A DNA stretch of 64,000 nt from RGIG8306 sp964566025 (lineage in GTDB: Bacteria > Bacillota > Clostridia > Lachnospirales > Lachnospiraceae). Below, piece by piece: positions 41,824 to 51,599 of this stretch. The notes under the pieces were generated by a model, which made no database searches, was not told the origin of the DNA, and saw only the letters and a list, made by a program, of their open reading frames with translations. Numbering within the stretch: position 1 is the stretch's first letter; each line of letters begins with the position of its first letter. The stretch covers positions 1 through 64,000 of the forward strand of contig CAZMHF010000004.1 in assembly GCA_964566025.1 (NCBI GenBank), given 5' to 3'. Position numbers and translations under genes: made by a program.

Positions 41824-43236
41824 TTATTTTACAAAGTAGTTATCAAGAGCATCTTGAACAGCATTTTTATATGTTTCTGCAAATTGTGCAGGTGTATACG
41901 TACCATTCATAATCTCGATCATAGAGATACCAGCATTGATATTTCCCCAAATATCGAAGTTTTCTTTCTTACCTTCTTGAACAGTAAATTCGAAATTCTT
42001 TCCATTTGTTTTGTCATTATCAACAGCCCATGTTTCAGCCCACTCTGTATCATCACGTAGTGCGATATCAAAAGCATACCAGTTAACCCAATCATAATAT
42101 GCATTGTAAACTGTAGCAGGATCTTTTGTTCCAGCAGGAATCATCATATAGTTACCAGCAACCGCATATCCAGGGTTTGAAAGAGCGTTTCCTGAAGGAC
42201 CACAAGGCCAAGGAACCAAACCAACATCAAATGGGATATCTTCTGGAGTTTCATAATTGTTTGAGAAAATCCAGTTAGCACCAATAAAGAACACGATTTC
42301 TTGATCTATGAAACAGAAGTTGTTAATATCCCAATCTTCTTCATTCCAAGGTCTAGCTGTTTTATCTACATTGTAAATATCGTAGAATAATTGCAATACT
42401 TCAATTGTTGCATCTGAGCTCAATGCTTCTGTTGGGCCAGTTGCGATACCAGTAGCATTTGACATCATTAATTGGTTAAGTGCATTTGTCCAGAATCCAC
42501 CAAAACCATATTGGTCAGTAGCTCCATCGCTATCTTTGTCAATTGTAAGAGTTTTTAATTGCTCTTTCCATTTTGCCCATGTCCACTCACCTTTATCATA
42601 AAGCTCTTGTGGATCTTCTAAGCCAGCAGCATCAAGAATTGTCTTGTTGTAAGCTAATAAATAGGAACCTGTGTTTGTTGCATTTCCAGCGAAAAGATAT
42701 GCATCATCCATACCCATTGCTGACATATCTAGATATTTCATAACAATTTGATCTGCGAAGATATCACTATCTTCATCTTTTATAAATTCTGATAATGGCA
42801 TAGCTAAATTATTAAGCGCTGCTGGGATACCAAATTGTAAATCTACTTGATAAATATCACAGTCAGGTGTTCCTGCAAGAATTGATGTGTTAATTGATTC
42901 AATAACACCATCCCATGTTAAGTTTTCAAAATATAATTCGATATTATACTTTTCTTCAACTGCTCTCATATTTGCAAGTTGCATTTCTGCATGCTCAATA
43001 TTTGATACAGATGGATTATCGTTGATATCTGTGTGTGCTGATGTGTAGTATTGTTCAAACCAAGTACCAATTGTGATTTTTCTTTTGTTATTGCTTGGTT
43101 TGTTATCTGTTTTGTTAGCTTCTGTTGCATTTGGTGCTTTTGTAGAAGTTTTTTTATCCTCTTTTTTACAACCAGCTACAGAAAAAATCATTACACTTGC
43201 CAATGTGATTGCAAGAATTCTTTTTAGATTTTTCAT
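41824..43236 (-). CDS. CUT1 extracellular solute-binding lipoprotein
   Basis: The 470-aa binding protein has a lipoprotein signal peptide (MKNLKRILAITLASVMIFSV) with lipobox VAGC, Cys23, then a Lys/Thr/Asn-rich linker and a type-1 solute-binding fold (ITIGTWFEQYYTS, PDCDIYQVDLQFG, YLLAYNKTILDAAGLEDPQELYDKG). Many Trp/Tyr residues fit sugar binding. It would feed the permease pair 44608-46520. It is the last gene of the saccharide locus and, with the lipoprotein upstream, can be transcribed from an internal promoter at 44590-44618, which would allow extra synthesis of the binding proteins. Confidence 0.9.
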   Translation of the reverse strand: MKNLKRILAITLASVMIFSVAGCKKEDKKTSTKAPNATEANKTDNKPSNNKRKITIGTWFEQYYTSAHTDINDNPSVSNIEHAEMQLANMRAVEEKYNIELYFENLTWDGVIESINTSILAGTPDCDIYQVDLQFGIPAALNNLAMPLSEFIKDEDSDIFADQIVMKYLDMSAMGMDDAYLFAGNATNTGSYLLAYNKTILDAAGLEDPQELYDKGEWTWAKWKEQLKTLTIDKDSDGATDQYGFGGFWTNALNQLMMSNATGIATGPTEALSSDATIEVLQLFYDIYNVDKTARPWNEEDWDINNFCFIDQEIVFFIGANWIFSNNYETPEDIPFDVGLVPWPCGPSGNALSNPGYAVAGNYMMIPAGTKDPATVYNAYYDWVNWYAFDIALRDDTEWAETWAVDNDKTNGKNFEFTVQEGKKENFDIWGNINAGISMIEIMNGTYTPAQFAETYKNAVQDALDNYFVK

Positions 43237-43254
43237 TATTATTTACGCCTCCTA

Positions 43255-44526
43255 TTATTCTGGTAATTTTCCGATTGTAACACGATCAATTTTTTGAACC
43301 TTGCCTGTGTCAGCGATTCCCATGATTGTGAAACGTTTATGCCAATCATTATCTCCACCGAACATTTCTGCAACATCATCAAATTTAATTTGGAAAATTG
43401 TATATGTTTCGTTGATCTTCATGTTATATACTCTTGCGATATTTTTGTTATATTCTGATTTTCCGTCTGCTGTCTCTTTTGATTTAATTCTCTCATATGG
43501 AAGAGCTGGTAAATCAATATCATCAACTGGATAATATTGCAATGTCAAAGACATAGGAACAGGGATTTCGCCGAAAATAACTTGTTCAGGATCATATTCT
43601 TCTACTACCGAATAAATAGTCATAACAGAGCCTGGTCCAAAATCATCTGCATTGTATGTAGGTGTTTCTGTTCCTTCAACAAATGTAATTCCACCATTGA
43701 ACCACCATCCGCCGTTTGTTTCACCATCCATACCTTTAAGGTCGATTTCGTTCTCAGGTTTTACAACGCCATTTGACCAATCTAATGAACCATATCCTTT
43801 TGGTCCTTCAAATTCAGCACTTTCATTTGCAATGGCAATTTCTTCGCCATTTCCATCAAGGAAAATAATATTGTCAATATACATTGTAGCTGGAGAATCT
43901 GTATAATCATCTACTTCTTTCGAAATTTCGATGATATTTTGTGCATTTGCTACGAAAGGTGTCTCCGTATCTTTAATCTCATATTTGATTGTTTTTGGAT
44001 TCGCTGACTCTTTGTATAAAGACCATCTTTGTGATTCTTGAACGATCTTGCCTTCTGAATTTGTTACATAAGCGTAAATAGAACCAGAAACTGCTTTAAA
44101 TGAACCATCTTCTCTCTCGATAGCCATATCAAGTGTAATTGTTTTTACATCAGCAACTTTGTCGCCTAATAAACTTGATATATCAATACCGAGATATGTT
44201 TTTCCTAATTCACCTTTAATCTTTAGTGCCTTTGAACCTAAATAATCTGCAACCGATATTTCTGGTGCGTTTGCATCACCCTTTGTTGTGTTTAATTTGA
44301 TAAATGAATAACTTCCATTTTCAAATCCAACATAGAATCCTTCTTCTACGTCATGAGCAATCGGGCTGTTTGCCCCTGTTGTTGGTACTTCGGTCTTTGG
44401 TGCTTCTGTAGTATCATTTCCAGCAGGTTTTTTAGTTCCTTTCGGATCTTCTTTTTTACATCCTACTAAAGAAAAAGATAACACGATTGCAAGACCAAAA
44501 GCAACTAGCTTTTTAGTTTTAATCAT
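43255..44526 (-). CDS. carbohydrate-binding-like lipoprotein
   Basis: This 423-aa lipoprotein has lipobox LVGC (Cys23), a Pro/Thr/Lys linker (about 28-55), then two all-beta regions. The first ends ATMYIDNIIFLDGNGEEI, resembling a CBM4/9/11-like jelly roll. The second starts near GYGSLDWSNGV and is rich in aromatic residues (GGWWFNGGITFVEG). No catalytic motif is recognised. Its place beside the solute-binding protein suggests it holds polysaccharide at the cell surface. ATG at 44524-44526 follows AGGAGG; an upstream in-frame extension is non-coding. Confidence 0.72.
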   Translation of the reverse strand: MIKTKKLVAFGLAIVLSFSLVGCKKEDPKGTKKPAGNDTTEAPKTEVPTTGANSPIAHDVEEGFYVGFENGSYSFIKLNTTKGDANAPEISVADYLGSKALKIKGELGKTYLGIDISSLLGDKVADVKTITLDMAIEREDGSFKAVSGSIYAYVTNSEGKIVQESQRWSLYKESANPKTIKYEIKDTETPFVANAQNIIEISKEVDDYTDSPATMYIDNIIFLDGNGEEIAIANESAEFEGPKGYGSLDWSNGVVKPENEIDLKGMDGETNGGWWFNGGITFVEGTETPTYNADDFGPGSVMTIYSVVEEYDPEQVIFGEIPVPMSLTLQYYPVDDIDLPALPYERIKSKETADGKSEYNKNIARVYNMKINETYTIFQIKFDDVAEMFGGDNDWHKRFTIMGIADTGKVQKIDRVTIGKLPE

Positions 44527-44589
44527 TTTCTTTCCTCCTTTTGCCTTTTGGCTAATTGTTGCAGGTCGAACGCCTACTATCATAGTGTT

Positions 44590-44618
44590 ATTATAGCACA
44601 TCTTTTTTTATCCTACAA
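44590..44618 (-). promoter_or_regulatory. internal promoter ahead of the two lipoprotein genes
   Basis: On the minus strand, TTGTAG (44613-44618) and TATAAT (44590-44595) with a 17-nt spacer, overlapping the last codons of the permease gene. It would uncouple the lipoproteins from the permeases. Confidence 0.7.
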
Positions 44619-45600
44619 TACCACTTCTTTCAACACCTTCAATAAAAAACTTTTGTAAAACAACATAAATCACGATAACAGGAAGCATAATTAATAAAAT
44701 TCCTGCATAGTTATAAAGTTGAACAATTGAAGGGTCTTTTATTTGATCGACGGCACTAATCGTCGCTGCAAGTGAAGATATTTTTTTACTAATTACGATA
44801 TTGTCTGGTATTAAAAATAGTTTAGCATAAAACAAGTCATTGTATTGCCATACCAATGAAAATACCGCTACCGTAATAACTGATGGAATAGCATTTACTA
44901 GCATGATTCTAAAGTACGTATACCACATTCCTGCACCATCCACAAAGGCTGCTTCCTCGATTTCTTTTGGAAGCCCTCTAAAGAATTGGTTGAAAATATA
45001 GATAAATAATCCCGCTCTTAACCCGCATCCAAACAATGTCATTAAAATCATCGGGAATGGAGAGTTCATCAAGTTAATGGGGGCACCTCGAATCGCTGTA
45101 ATAATTCCGAAAATATCGAATTGTCTAAATGTTACGTATAAAGGTAACATAATTGTATTAGAAGGCAAAATAATCATAACTACTACTAAGCCAAATAATA
45201 CTTTTTTAAATGGAAAATCAAAACGAGCAAAACCATATCCAACCATCGAACAAATAAGAACTTGTAGAATCATAATTGTTCCATCGTAAATCAAGATATT
45301 GCGCAAGCCCTTCCAATAATCCAAACGAAGAATAGCTAATTTGAATCTTTCTAATGTCGGATTTTGTGGAATAACATATACCATTGGATTATATTTGTCG
45401 GCATTTGAGAAAAATGCACTACTTATAATACCAATCAATGGACCAATAATGATATAACTAATTCCAACAATAATGACAATTCGGAATAAGGTCATCAGAA
45501 AGTTTTTTGACATAGTAATCGCTTTATTCCGATCGTTTGCAAATTGGCGATCGTCTTTGATTTCTTGATACTTTTGCTTTATATCTGTTATAAAACTCAT
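44608..45600 (-). CDS. CUT1 ABC permease, MalG-type (second importer)
   Basis: The 330-aa membrane protein has six predicted helices. The EAA loop, which docks the ATPase, is GLPKEIEEAAFVDGAGMWYTYFRIMLVNAIPSV near residue 210. The C-terminal half has the MalG-like pattern LVWQYNDLFYAKLFL and ends GVERSGIVG, close to the family's GAVKG-type end. It pairs with the MalF-type gene 14 nt upstream. No ATPase gene is nearby. Confidence 0.92.
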   Translation of the reverse strand: MSFITDIKQKYQEIKDDRQFANDRNKAITMSKNFLMTLFRIVIIVGISYIIIGPLIGIISSAFFSNADKYNPMVYVIPQNPTLERFKLAILRLDYWKGLRNILIYDGTIMILQVLICSMVGYGFARFDFPFKKVLFGLVVVMIILPSNTIMLPLYVTFRQFDIFGIITAIRGAPINLMNSPFPMILMTLFGCGLRAGLFIYIFNQFFRGLPKEIEEAAFVDGAGMWYTYFRIMLVNAIPSVITVAVFSLVWQYNDLFYAKLFLIPDNIVISKKISSLAATISAVDQIKDPSIVQLYNYAGILLIMLPVIVIYVVLQKFFIEGVERSGIVG

Positions 45601-45614
45601 GATTTTCCTCCTTC

Positions 45615-46520
45615 CTAATTATAATAGAATGTTCGTTTTGAAATGATCGCACAAACAATCAATAGTGCCGAACAAATCACCACCGTACTGACGACGGACA
45701 TTGCCGAACTGTATCCGTATTGCATATTCGTAAACGCCGTATCTTGCGACAGTTTAATAATATCACTACTGATAAAACTATCAACAACCGTATATACAAG
45801 ATTCGTGATAATGTGCGGTGTTACCATCGGGAATGTTACCTTCCAGAATGTCTCATAGCCTGTTGCACCTTCGATTTTTGCTACCTCATAAAGAGAGGAT
45901 GGAACCGATTGAAGGGCAGCAATAAAGATAACAATTTGAACTCCCGAAAGAGTAACAATATCATTTAGTCGTCCTACCGCACCAATAATATAAGTCACTA
46001 GCTTTTCTGGCAATGCAATATCCATAAAAATACTCATGAAGAAATCAACATTTGTTGTCGAAGATGCTGCATTTGCCATTTCTGTTGATGTTGCTGAAAC
46101 ACCGCCAGCCATAAGCTCTCTCGCCATTTGTAAGGAACCTTGAATTGCTTCCGAATTCAGAATAACTGGCAAGAAGAAAATAGCTCTTACAAGTGTACGA
46201 CCAGGAAACTTTTTATTTAGTAATAAGGCTATAAACAAACTAAAGAAAATAATAAGTGGAACATCAATAAACATATTCATCATTGAGTTTGTGAATATTT
46301 GATTGAATGTCGCATGTTCGCGGAACAAATACAAGAAATTATCAATTCCATTAAATGAAGTTGTATAACCTTTTCCTGCCGAGGTCGCACCAACAACTAC
46401 ATCTGACATACTAAATTGTAATGTCATTGCAATGCTTCTTACATAGAAGAAGGCAAATCCTATTAACCACGGAAGAATAAACAATAACCCAACTATGGCT
46501 CTTTTACGTTTTATCGTCAT
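45615..46520 (-). CDS. CUT1 ABC permease, MalF-type (second importer)
   Basis: The 301-aa permease starts KRKRAIVGLLFILPWLIGFAFFYVRSI, typical of MalF/UgpA-type subunits, with six membrane helices and an EAA loop SVPSSLYEVAKIEGATGYETFWKVTFPMVTP near residue 205. It overlaps the DUF5696 gene by 1 nt (TAATG-type), so the second importer is translationally tied to that protein. Confidence 0.92.
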   Translation of the reverse strand: MTIKRKRAIVGLLFILPWLIGFAFFYVRSIAMTLQFSMSDVVVGATSAGKGYTTSFNGIDNFLYLFREHATFNQIFTNSMMNMFIDVPLIIFFSLFIALLLNKKFPGRTLVRAIFFLPVILNSEAIQGSLQMARELMAGGVSATSTEMANAASSTTNVDFFMSIFMDIALPEKLVTYIIGAVGRLNDIVTLSGVQIVIFIAALQSVPSSLYEVAKIEGATGYETFWKVTFPMVTPHIITNLVYTVVDSFISSDIIKLSQDTAFTNMQYGYSSAMSVVSTVVICSALLIVCAIISKRTFYYN

Positions 46521-49114
46521 TATTTAACCCCCTCTACATAATATGAATTTGGTTCTAAAGTAATTGCGCCATCAACCTTTTTAACGTCTGACTTATTTAC
46601 ATAAATAACAACATCATTGCTGTACGTTATTTTTGTAAAATCCTTTGATAATAGCTCATGTTTTTTAATGGTTGCATTTGAAACTGGTTTCAATGCCTCA
46701 TTTACCTTTTGGTAAATATCAATTGCATCTTGTTTCCATGTATCAAATGTTGTTGCATAAAAACGATTTAAGCCCGTATATTTCATTTCGCTTGCACTCT
46801 CATATGTAAATACAAAATGAGGTGCACATCCTGCTTCAACCATTTCAACAACCGTTTTTTCTGGATCATAAGCACTATCAAGGTTCGCGGTAGCACCTGC
46901 GTAATCTATACAACCATGAACTAACATTTCATAAAATGGTATGTATTCATCAATTACATAATAGGAATTATGCGCCGTTGGTAAATTGATTATATCATCT
47001 GCATATTTAAGTGCGTACGCATTTGGCTGACTAATCAACATATCCATTCCTAACTCATTCAACTTCTCAAATTGTCCAAGAACAATATCTTCTGCCTCTA
47101 ATCGACTAATCACTTCTGTTCGTTTTTTGTCAGATTGTAGTGAGCTACCTAAATCACGCAAGCCGATTCCCGTGAAATCATAATCCGTAATTTTGTTTGC
47201 AAACTTATCAACATATCGTACTAGGAATTTAGGAGAAATTAAATTATAAAGCGTTTCCCGATACCCTAGCGATGCGGTTTTGCGTGTTGTAATTGGACTA
47301 AGTTGACCAAATGTTGCTGTATAGCCGCCAGCAAAATAACGAGACGTTTCTTTTGTTTCTTGATATCGTTTCGAAATATAGGTAATTTCTTGGAATGCTA
47401 CATCGCCATAAAGCTTTCCGCCATTCGACTCTAGCATTTCTTTTAAGCTACTTATGTCTTTTTTACTTCCAAGCTTTTTCACTAATTTAAGCTTATCAAC
47501 CACATCATGGTAATAACCACCATTCATCCAGCCTTGATAATTCATAACGACATTATTAACATTGGCTTCACTAAATTGTGTCACCATATCCTTCGCCTGT
47601 TCAAATGTTGTCATAGGGAATACTTGCAAATACTGAACGCCGACAAAGTTAGCTGATCGTTTTACACCTCCGATAACATCCATATAAAACGGAATATCTT
47701 TTGCTTCTGTCAATAATGCTAACTTTCCTTCGTCAATTAACTTATTGCGATAATAATTCGCCATTCCAGAATAATCAGACTCTTCTTTTTCTAGCAAAGC
47801 ATAATTAATTGTAATATTACAATCGTATATCTTTTTTTCAGATAACGGTAGTGATGATTCATTTCCCGTTACACCAAACATCGCTAATGTATCTGTTCCA
47901 CGCACAACAAATGTAAAGTTTGCGTAGTTATATTGATGAATATTGCCCGATACGCCAGCCGTTAGTGATGCAAGTGGTGCGCCATCCTCGATAACGGCAA
48001 AAATACCGTACTCTTCTTTTTGAATTCCGAAGATTGGTAATCTTGCTTTCTCCGAAAGCTCTGCCTGCTCATAACTTTCTTGCAATGGGTCATTTCCATA
48101 AATAAATTGTTGATACATACTTGATGTCGTTTTTCCATTGTTAAAATGGATAATCGAGCCTGAACCATTTGGAACAATTAAGTTTCCATCTTCTGTATTG
48201 AATGCTGCACCGAAGAATGGTAAAATCGTCACTTTATTAATATTGATTCCACCTGTTTCTTTGATTTGGCTTGTAGGACATACAACCTTAAGTCCCTCGT
48301 CAGTTAGACGATATTCAAGTGTCACAGAAATTGTTGCTGGAATTTCATATTCTTGCTTTGTTTCTTCCATATCTTTTACATAATCTTCTTCTGTATATCC
48401 AGCTGTAGCAAAGTATTCCTTTAATTTTCTAAGAACAGAACCACCTTTTGCTCCCGCTGTGATTTCATATACATCTGTCTTTTTATTTAAGATATAGCGA
48501 TTTTTGATGTACTTGATTATTGTAGTAGCTTCTTTTTCATCAAGTGCCTTTGTTAAATTTCCAAACACCCATTCCATTCTTTCGTTTGAAATACCGGTTG
48601 GAACAATACCAGTTGGACTATCTGTCTTACCAAATAGATAAACCGTTCTAAATCCATTTTCAATACTTTCAAATGAAAATTGATTGTAGTTAATTGCATA
48701 TTCTTTGGAATTATACGTTGCTTTTTGTCGAGACACCGAAATAATATCGATGATTAATTGTGACTCAAGCAATGCTCTATTTCCCGGATTAACAATCGTA
48801 TCTTCGTCTATATTTTGAGGATTTGAATAAGTTGTTGTGTGATTGCGTTTATCATAAATCGCCATAGACGCATCTTCTTTTTTAAGATACAACATAAAAT
48901 TCTCATTTTCAGTGACTAAGACCATGCCTTCAACGGCTTTTGTCGAATCATTGATTGCTTTAAATTCTGTACCTGGCTCATATTCTGTTTTGCGAATGTA
49001 TTGTTTGTAATCGTCGTATGCCCAATAGTGTACAACATAGTACGCCGCGTAACTGATTACCGCAACTAGAAGAATTGCGACTACAGAAAGAATAATTTTT
49101 TTACTGAGTTTCAT
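46520..49114 (-). CDS. membrane-anchored DUF5696 protein, glycosidase-like
   Basis: The 864-aa protein has an N-terminal membrane segment (residues 6-28, ILSVVAILLVAVISYAAYYVV), so the rest is outside the cell. Residues about 40-460 look like a beta-rich domain; about 470-760 alternate strands and helices like a TIM barrel, with polar/aromatic strand ends: VVMNYQGWMNGGYY (about 525), GIGLRDLGSSL (about 650), LISQPNAYAL (about 693), YIPFYEMLVHGCIDYAG (about 733). This is the DUF5696 region. The layout resembles GH101/GH66-like hydrolases, but no family match is proven. It links the NHL/Yip1 genes to the second importer. Confidence 0.75.
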   Translation of the reverse strand: MKLSKKIILSVVAILLVAVISYAAYYVVHYWAYDDYKQYIRKTEYEPGTEFKAINDSTKAVEGMVLVTENENFMLYLKKEDASMAIYDKRNHTTTYSNPQNIDEDTIVNPGNRALLESQLIIDIISVSRQKATYNSKEYAINYNQFSFESIENGFRTVYLFGKTDSPTGIVPTGISNERMEWVFGNLTKALDEKEATTIIKYIKNRYILNKKTDVYEITAGAKGGSVLRKLKEYFATAGYTEEDYVKDMEETKQEYEIPATISVTLEYRLTDEGLKVVCPTSQIKETGGININKVTILPFFGAAFNTEDGNLIVPNGSGSIIHFNNGKTTSSMYQQFIYGNDPLQESYEQAELSEKARLPIFGIQKEEYGIFAVIEDGAPLASLTAGVSGNIHQYNYANFTFVVRGTDTLAMFGVTGNESSLPLSEKKIYDCNITINYALLEKEESDYSGMANYYRNKLIDEGKLALLTEAKDIPFYMDVIGGVKRSANFVGVQYLQVFPMTTFEQAKDMVTQFSEANVNNVVMNYQGWMNGGYYHDVVDKLKLVKKLGSKKDISSLKEMLESNGGKLYGDVAFQEITYISKRYQETKETSRYFAGGYTATFGQLSPITTRKTASLGYRETLYNLISPKFLVRYVDKFANKITDYDFTGIGLRDLGSSLQSDKKRTEVISRLEAEDIVLGQFEKLNELGMDMLISQPNAYALKYADDIINLPTAHNSYYVIDEYIPFYEMLVHGCIDYAGATANLDSAYDPEKTVVEMVEAGCAPHFVFTYESASEMKYTGLNRFYATTFDTWKQDAIDIYQKVNEALKPVSNATIKKHELLSKDFTKITYSNDVVIYVNKSDVKKVDGAITLEPNSYYVEGVK

Positions 49115-49124
49115 TTTTCTCCTC

Positions 49125-49757
49125 CTATACTCGGTTAATCAATTCTGAATAAATACTATAGCCAAATCCATAAACACCATTTATTAAAGACACTAACATA
49201 AGTAATACGAATAAAATAATAAGTATCGCAACAAATGTTAATACAACTGTCCAAAATGTTTTTCCAAATGTGTAATTATGAATTGTCATAATACCAATAA
49301 CAAGCAACATCACTGTCCACGCCGTTCCAACAGTGATAAGAAGTGTGTAAAACCCTTCTTCTTTTGCAGCAACGATTTGTGAAATAATTGTTGCAGGAAT
49401 ATATGTCAAAATCAATGGAACAAGTGAATAGCCAATAACGGTAATAATATCTTTAAATCGCCCTTCGCCGCCCATCAAGCATGTGATTGACCAATTGGCA
49501 ACAGCGAATAAGAATACCAGTAGAAAAATCGCTTGTAATTCTGAAAGGCTATCTACATTTCTTGGATCAACATCATTCACAACAAAACTTGCATACAAAC
49601 GGTTTAATGAATAAGACAAGCTAAACAATGCAACACAGATAAGCGAAATAAGTACACTTCCTTCTGCGCGATGTCGAATTTCATAAAAACCATCTACTGG
49701 ATGTGATAATACGTAAAAGAGATATAAAAACTTGCGTTTTGAAAAATGCTTATTCAT
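49125..49757 (-). CDS. Yip1-family integral membrane protein
   Basis: The 210-aa protein has five or six hydrophobic helices after a basic N-terminus and the Yip1-like opening FYVLSHPVDGFYEIRHRAEGSVLISL, then a MGGEGRFKDIITVIGYSLVPLI motif between helices 2 and 3. Bacterial Yip1-domain proteins have no assigned function. It overlaps the NHL protein gene by 8 nt and precedes the DUF5696 gene by 10 nt, so these three are probably one functional unit. Confidence 0.78.
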   Translation of the reverse strand: MNKHFSKRKFLYLFYVLSHPVDGFYEIRHRAEGSVLISLICVALFSLSYSLNRLYASFVVNDVDPRNVDSLSELQAIFLLVFLFAVANWSITCLMGGEGRFKDIITVIGYSLVPLILTYIPATIISQIVAAKEEGFYTLLITVGTAWTVMLLVIGIMTIHNYTFGKTFWTVVLTFVAILIILFVLLMLVSLINGVYGFGYSIYSELINRV

Positions 49758-51591
49758 GTAATTGTACCCCTTTCACTTTTCTTTTTTTAACAATTTTATA
49801 GGCTGACATGCCGATAATAATAACAACCGCACCCGTCATAAAATAATTCAAATTTTCTTTTAGTACTTCATTTCGATACCGTTTAAAGGCAATTGAGTAA
49901 TATTTCTTACTCATTCCAAGCTTTAAGAATTTCATTGCTTGTGTGTTCTCACCTGAAGAAAGATAGGCTTTTCCGATACCAACATTTGCTAACTCATTAT
50001 TTTCATCGTATTTCAAAACTTCTTTCCATTTTTCAACGGCTTCTGTCTCATCACCATCAAAGCGAAGCGCTACGGCCTCATTGATTAGTTTTCCGTAATG
50101 AGTCACTTCGAAAATAATAATTTCCTTACGGTCCGCATCAAGTACTAGCATTTTTCCATTATGCTCTTCAATAGCTGTTGGAGAACGGAACGTTCCTTGC
50201 TGTGTTCCTTTTCCTCCGAATACATATAATAGACTACCTTCATTGTCATATGTAAAGATTCGACCACGAGCATTGTCAATCATAGAATACATACCATTGC
50301 CACGATATAAGCAATCTAAAATGTAGGAGCTGTTTTTAGCATTTAAATCACCAGCGAGATTTGAATTTTCACCCTTTTTAATAACATCTTCACCTTTTGG
50401 ATTCAAGCGCTTAATTGCTTGTGTTCCTGTTGTGTTGATGTAGGAAGCATATACAAATCCTTCTGGATCAATATCAATTCCCGTAAATTCTGTGGCAATA
50501 AATAAATTTTGTTTGCTACGCTGGGTTTTTGTCGAAAATCTTCTCCAAAACTTTTCTTGTGCCGTAATCGTTACATTGATTGTTCCGAAATATTGAAGGA
50601 AGTTGCAATTGGAATCGAAAACCATGATTCCTTCGATTTTTCCAGATGCAATAACGTAAATACGGTCTGCATAATCAACAATAACCTTCATCGGACTAAA
50701 AATAAAATCAGTTGTAAAGCTTTCAGATTTTGGATCTCTAATTTGCTTTATAAATGTAATAGAAGCTAAGTTCTCTCCATCGTATTCTGGCTGAAATACT
50801 AATACACGATTATTTTCTGTATCGGCAATATATAGTTCGCCTTTGTCCGAAATACAAACACCTTTTGGATTTTTTAGAGTTGTTGAATCAGGATTTCCAA
50901 CAACTGGTGGCTCTACCTCTTCTGATTCATCTTCACTAGGAGCTTCCTCTGGATTTTCCATTGATGCTGGTTGTGCTTGTGCTGTCGCTGCAAGTACGCC
51001 CGTATTGTTCTTTGGCAAATTACTAAGTTCTAAAGTAGATGCTTCTTCTGTCTCATCTGTTGTAGATGCTTCTTCTGTTTCCTCTGTTGAGGTTTCGATT
51101 TCTTCGGTAGAAGTGCTTTCACTAGAAGCCTCATCACTAGAGTTTTCTTCGCTTGATGCCTCTTCACTTGAAGGAGTTTCGGGAGTGGTTGGTTCAGCGC
51201 TATCTTTTCTATTTTGATATCCAATCCAATCACCATCAAATTCATCATATGAAAATGTTCCATCAAAGACGAATTCATCAATAATACCAATGATTTTTTC
51301 GTATTTTCCATCCATTATAATGATGCGATTGTTTCCTGAATCAGCAATATAAATACGATCCTCTTGGTCAATACACATATCCTGAGGTACATTAAGTGGT
51401 TTCATTCCATAGTCAAGTAAATTCACTGAACCACTTGGGACATATGCTGCTGGTGTAAACACCAAATCTTCTCGATAATCAAAAGAATAGGTATCATATG
51501 GTAAATATACATTTGCCATAACGCATGTTGCATTAACCAACATAAAAAGTGCTAAAACAGAAGCAAATATTCTTATTTTATTCTTTTTCAT
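49750..51591 (-). CDS. secreted NHL-repeat propeller with TPR and C-terminal membrane anchor
   Basis: The 613-aa protein has a signal peptide (MKKNKIRIFASVLALFMLVN), NHL blades (IDQEDRIYIADSGNNRIIIM near residue 60; ISDKGELYIADTENNRVLVF near 250; others to SPTAIEEHNGKMLVLDADR), a tetratricopeptide-like unit (AVEKWKEVLKYDENNELANVG) and a membrane helix near 585-605 followed by KKRK. Between the first and later blades, residues about 140-235 are an S/E/T-rich insertion. NHL propellers bind proteins or sugars; the role is unknown. ATG at 51589-51591 follows GGAGGG; the upstream extension is rejected. Confidence 0.85.
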   Translation of the reverse strand: MKKNKIRIFASVLALFMLVNATCVMANVYLPYDTYSFDYREDLVFTPAAYVPSGSVNLLDYGMKPLNVPQDMCIDQEDRIYIADSGNNRIIIMDGKYEKIIGIIDEFVFDGTFSYDEFDGDWIGYQNRKDSAEPTTPETPSSEEASSEENSSDEASSESTSTEEIETSTEETEEASTTDETEEASTLELSNLPKNNTGVLAATAQAQPASMENPEEAPSEDESEEVEPPVVGNPDSTTLKNPKGVCISDKGELYIADTENNRVLVFQPEYDGENLASITFIKQIRDPKSESFTTDFIFSPMKVIVDYADRIYVIASGKIEGIMVFDSNCNFLQYFGTINVTITAQEKFWRRFSTKTQRSKQNLFIATEFTGIDIDPEGFVYASYINTTGTQAIKRLNPKGEDVIKKGENSNLAGDLNAKNSSYILDCLYRGNGMYSMIDNARGRIFTYDNEGSLLYVFGGKGTQQGTFRSPTAIEEHNGKMLVLDADRKEIIIFEVTHYGKLINEAVALRFDGDETEAVEKWKEVLKYDENNELANVGIGKAYLSSGENTQAMKFLKLGMSKKYYSIAFKRYRNEVLKENLNYFMTGAVVIIIGMSAYKIVKKRKVKGVQLHE

Positions 51592-51599
51592 ATACCCTC

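Noticed and set aside
41596..42060. Plus-strand frame running through the palindromic element into the solute-binding gene
   Set aside because: It is half antisense to a clear gene and half hairpin sequence, with no ribosome-binding site.
51030..51311. Lys/Gln-rich frame opposite-phase within the NHL gene
   Set aside because: It is an alternate frame of the S/E/T-rich linker, with no start signals.
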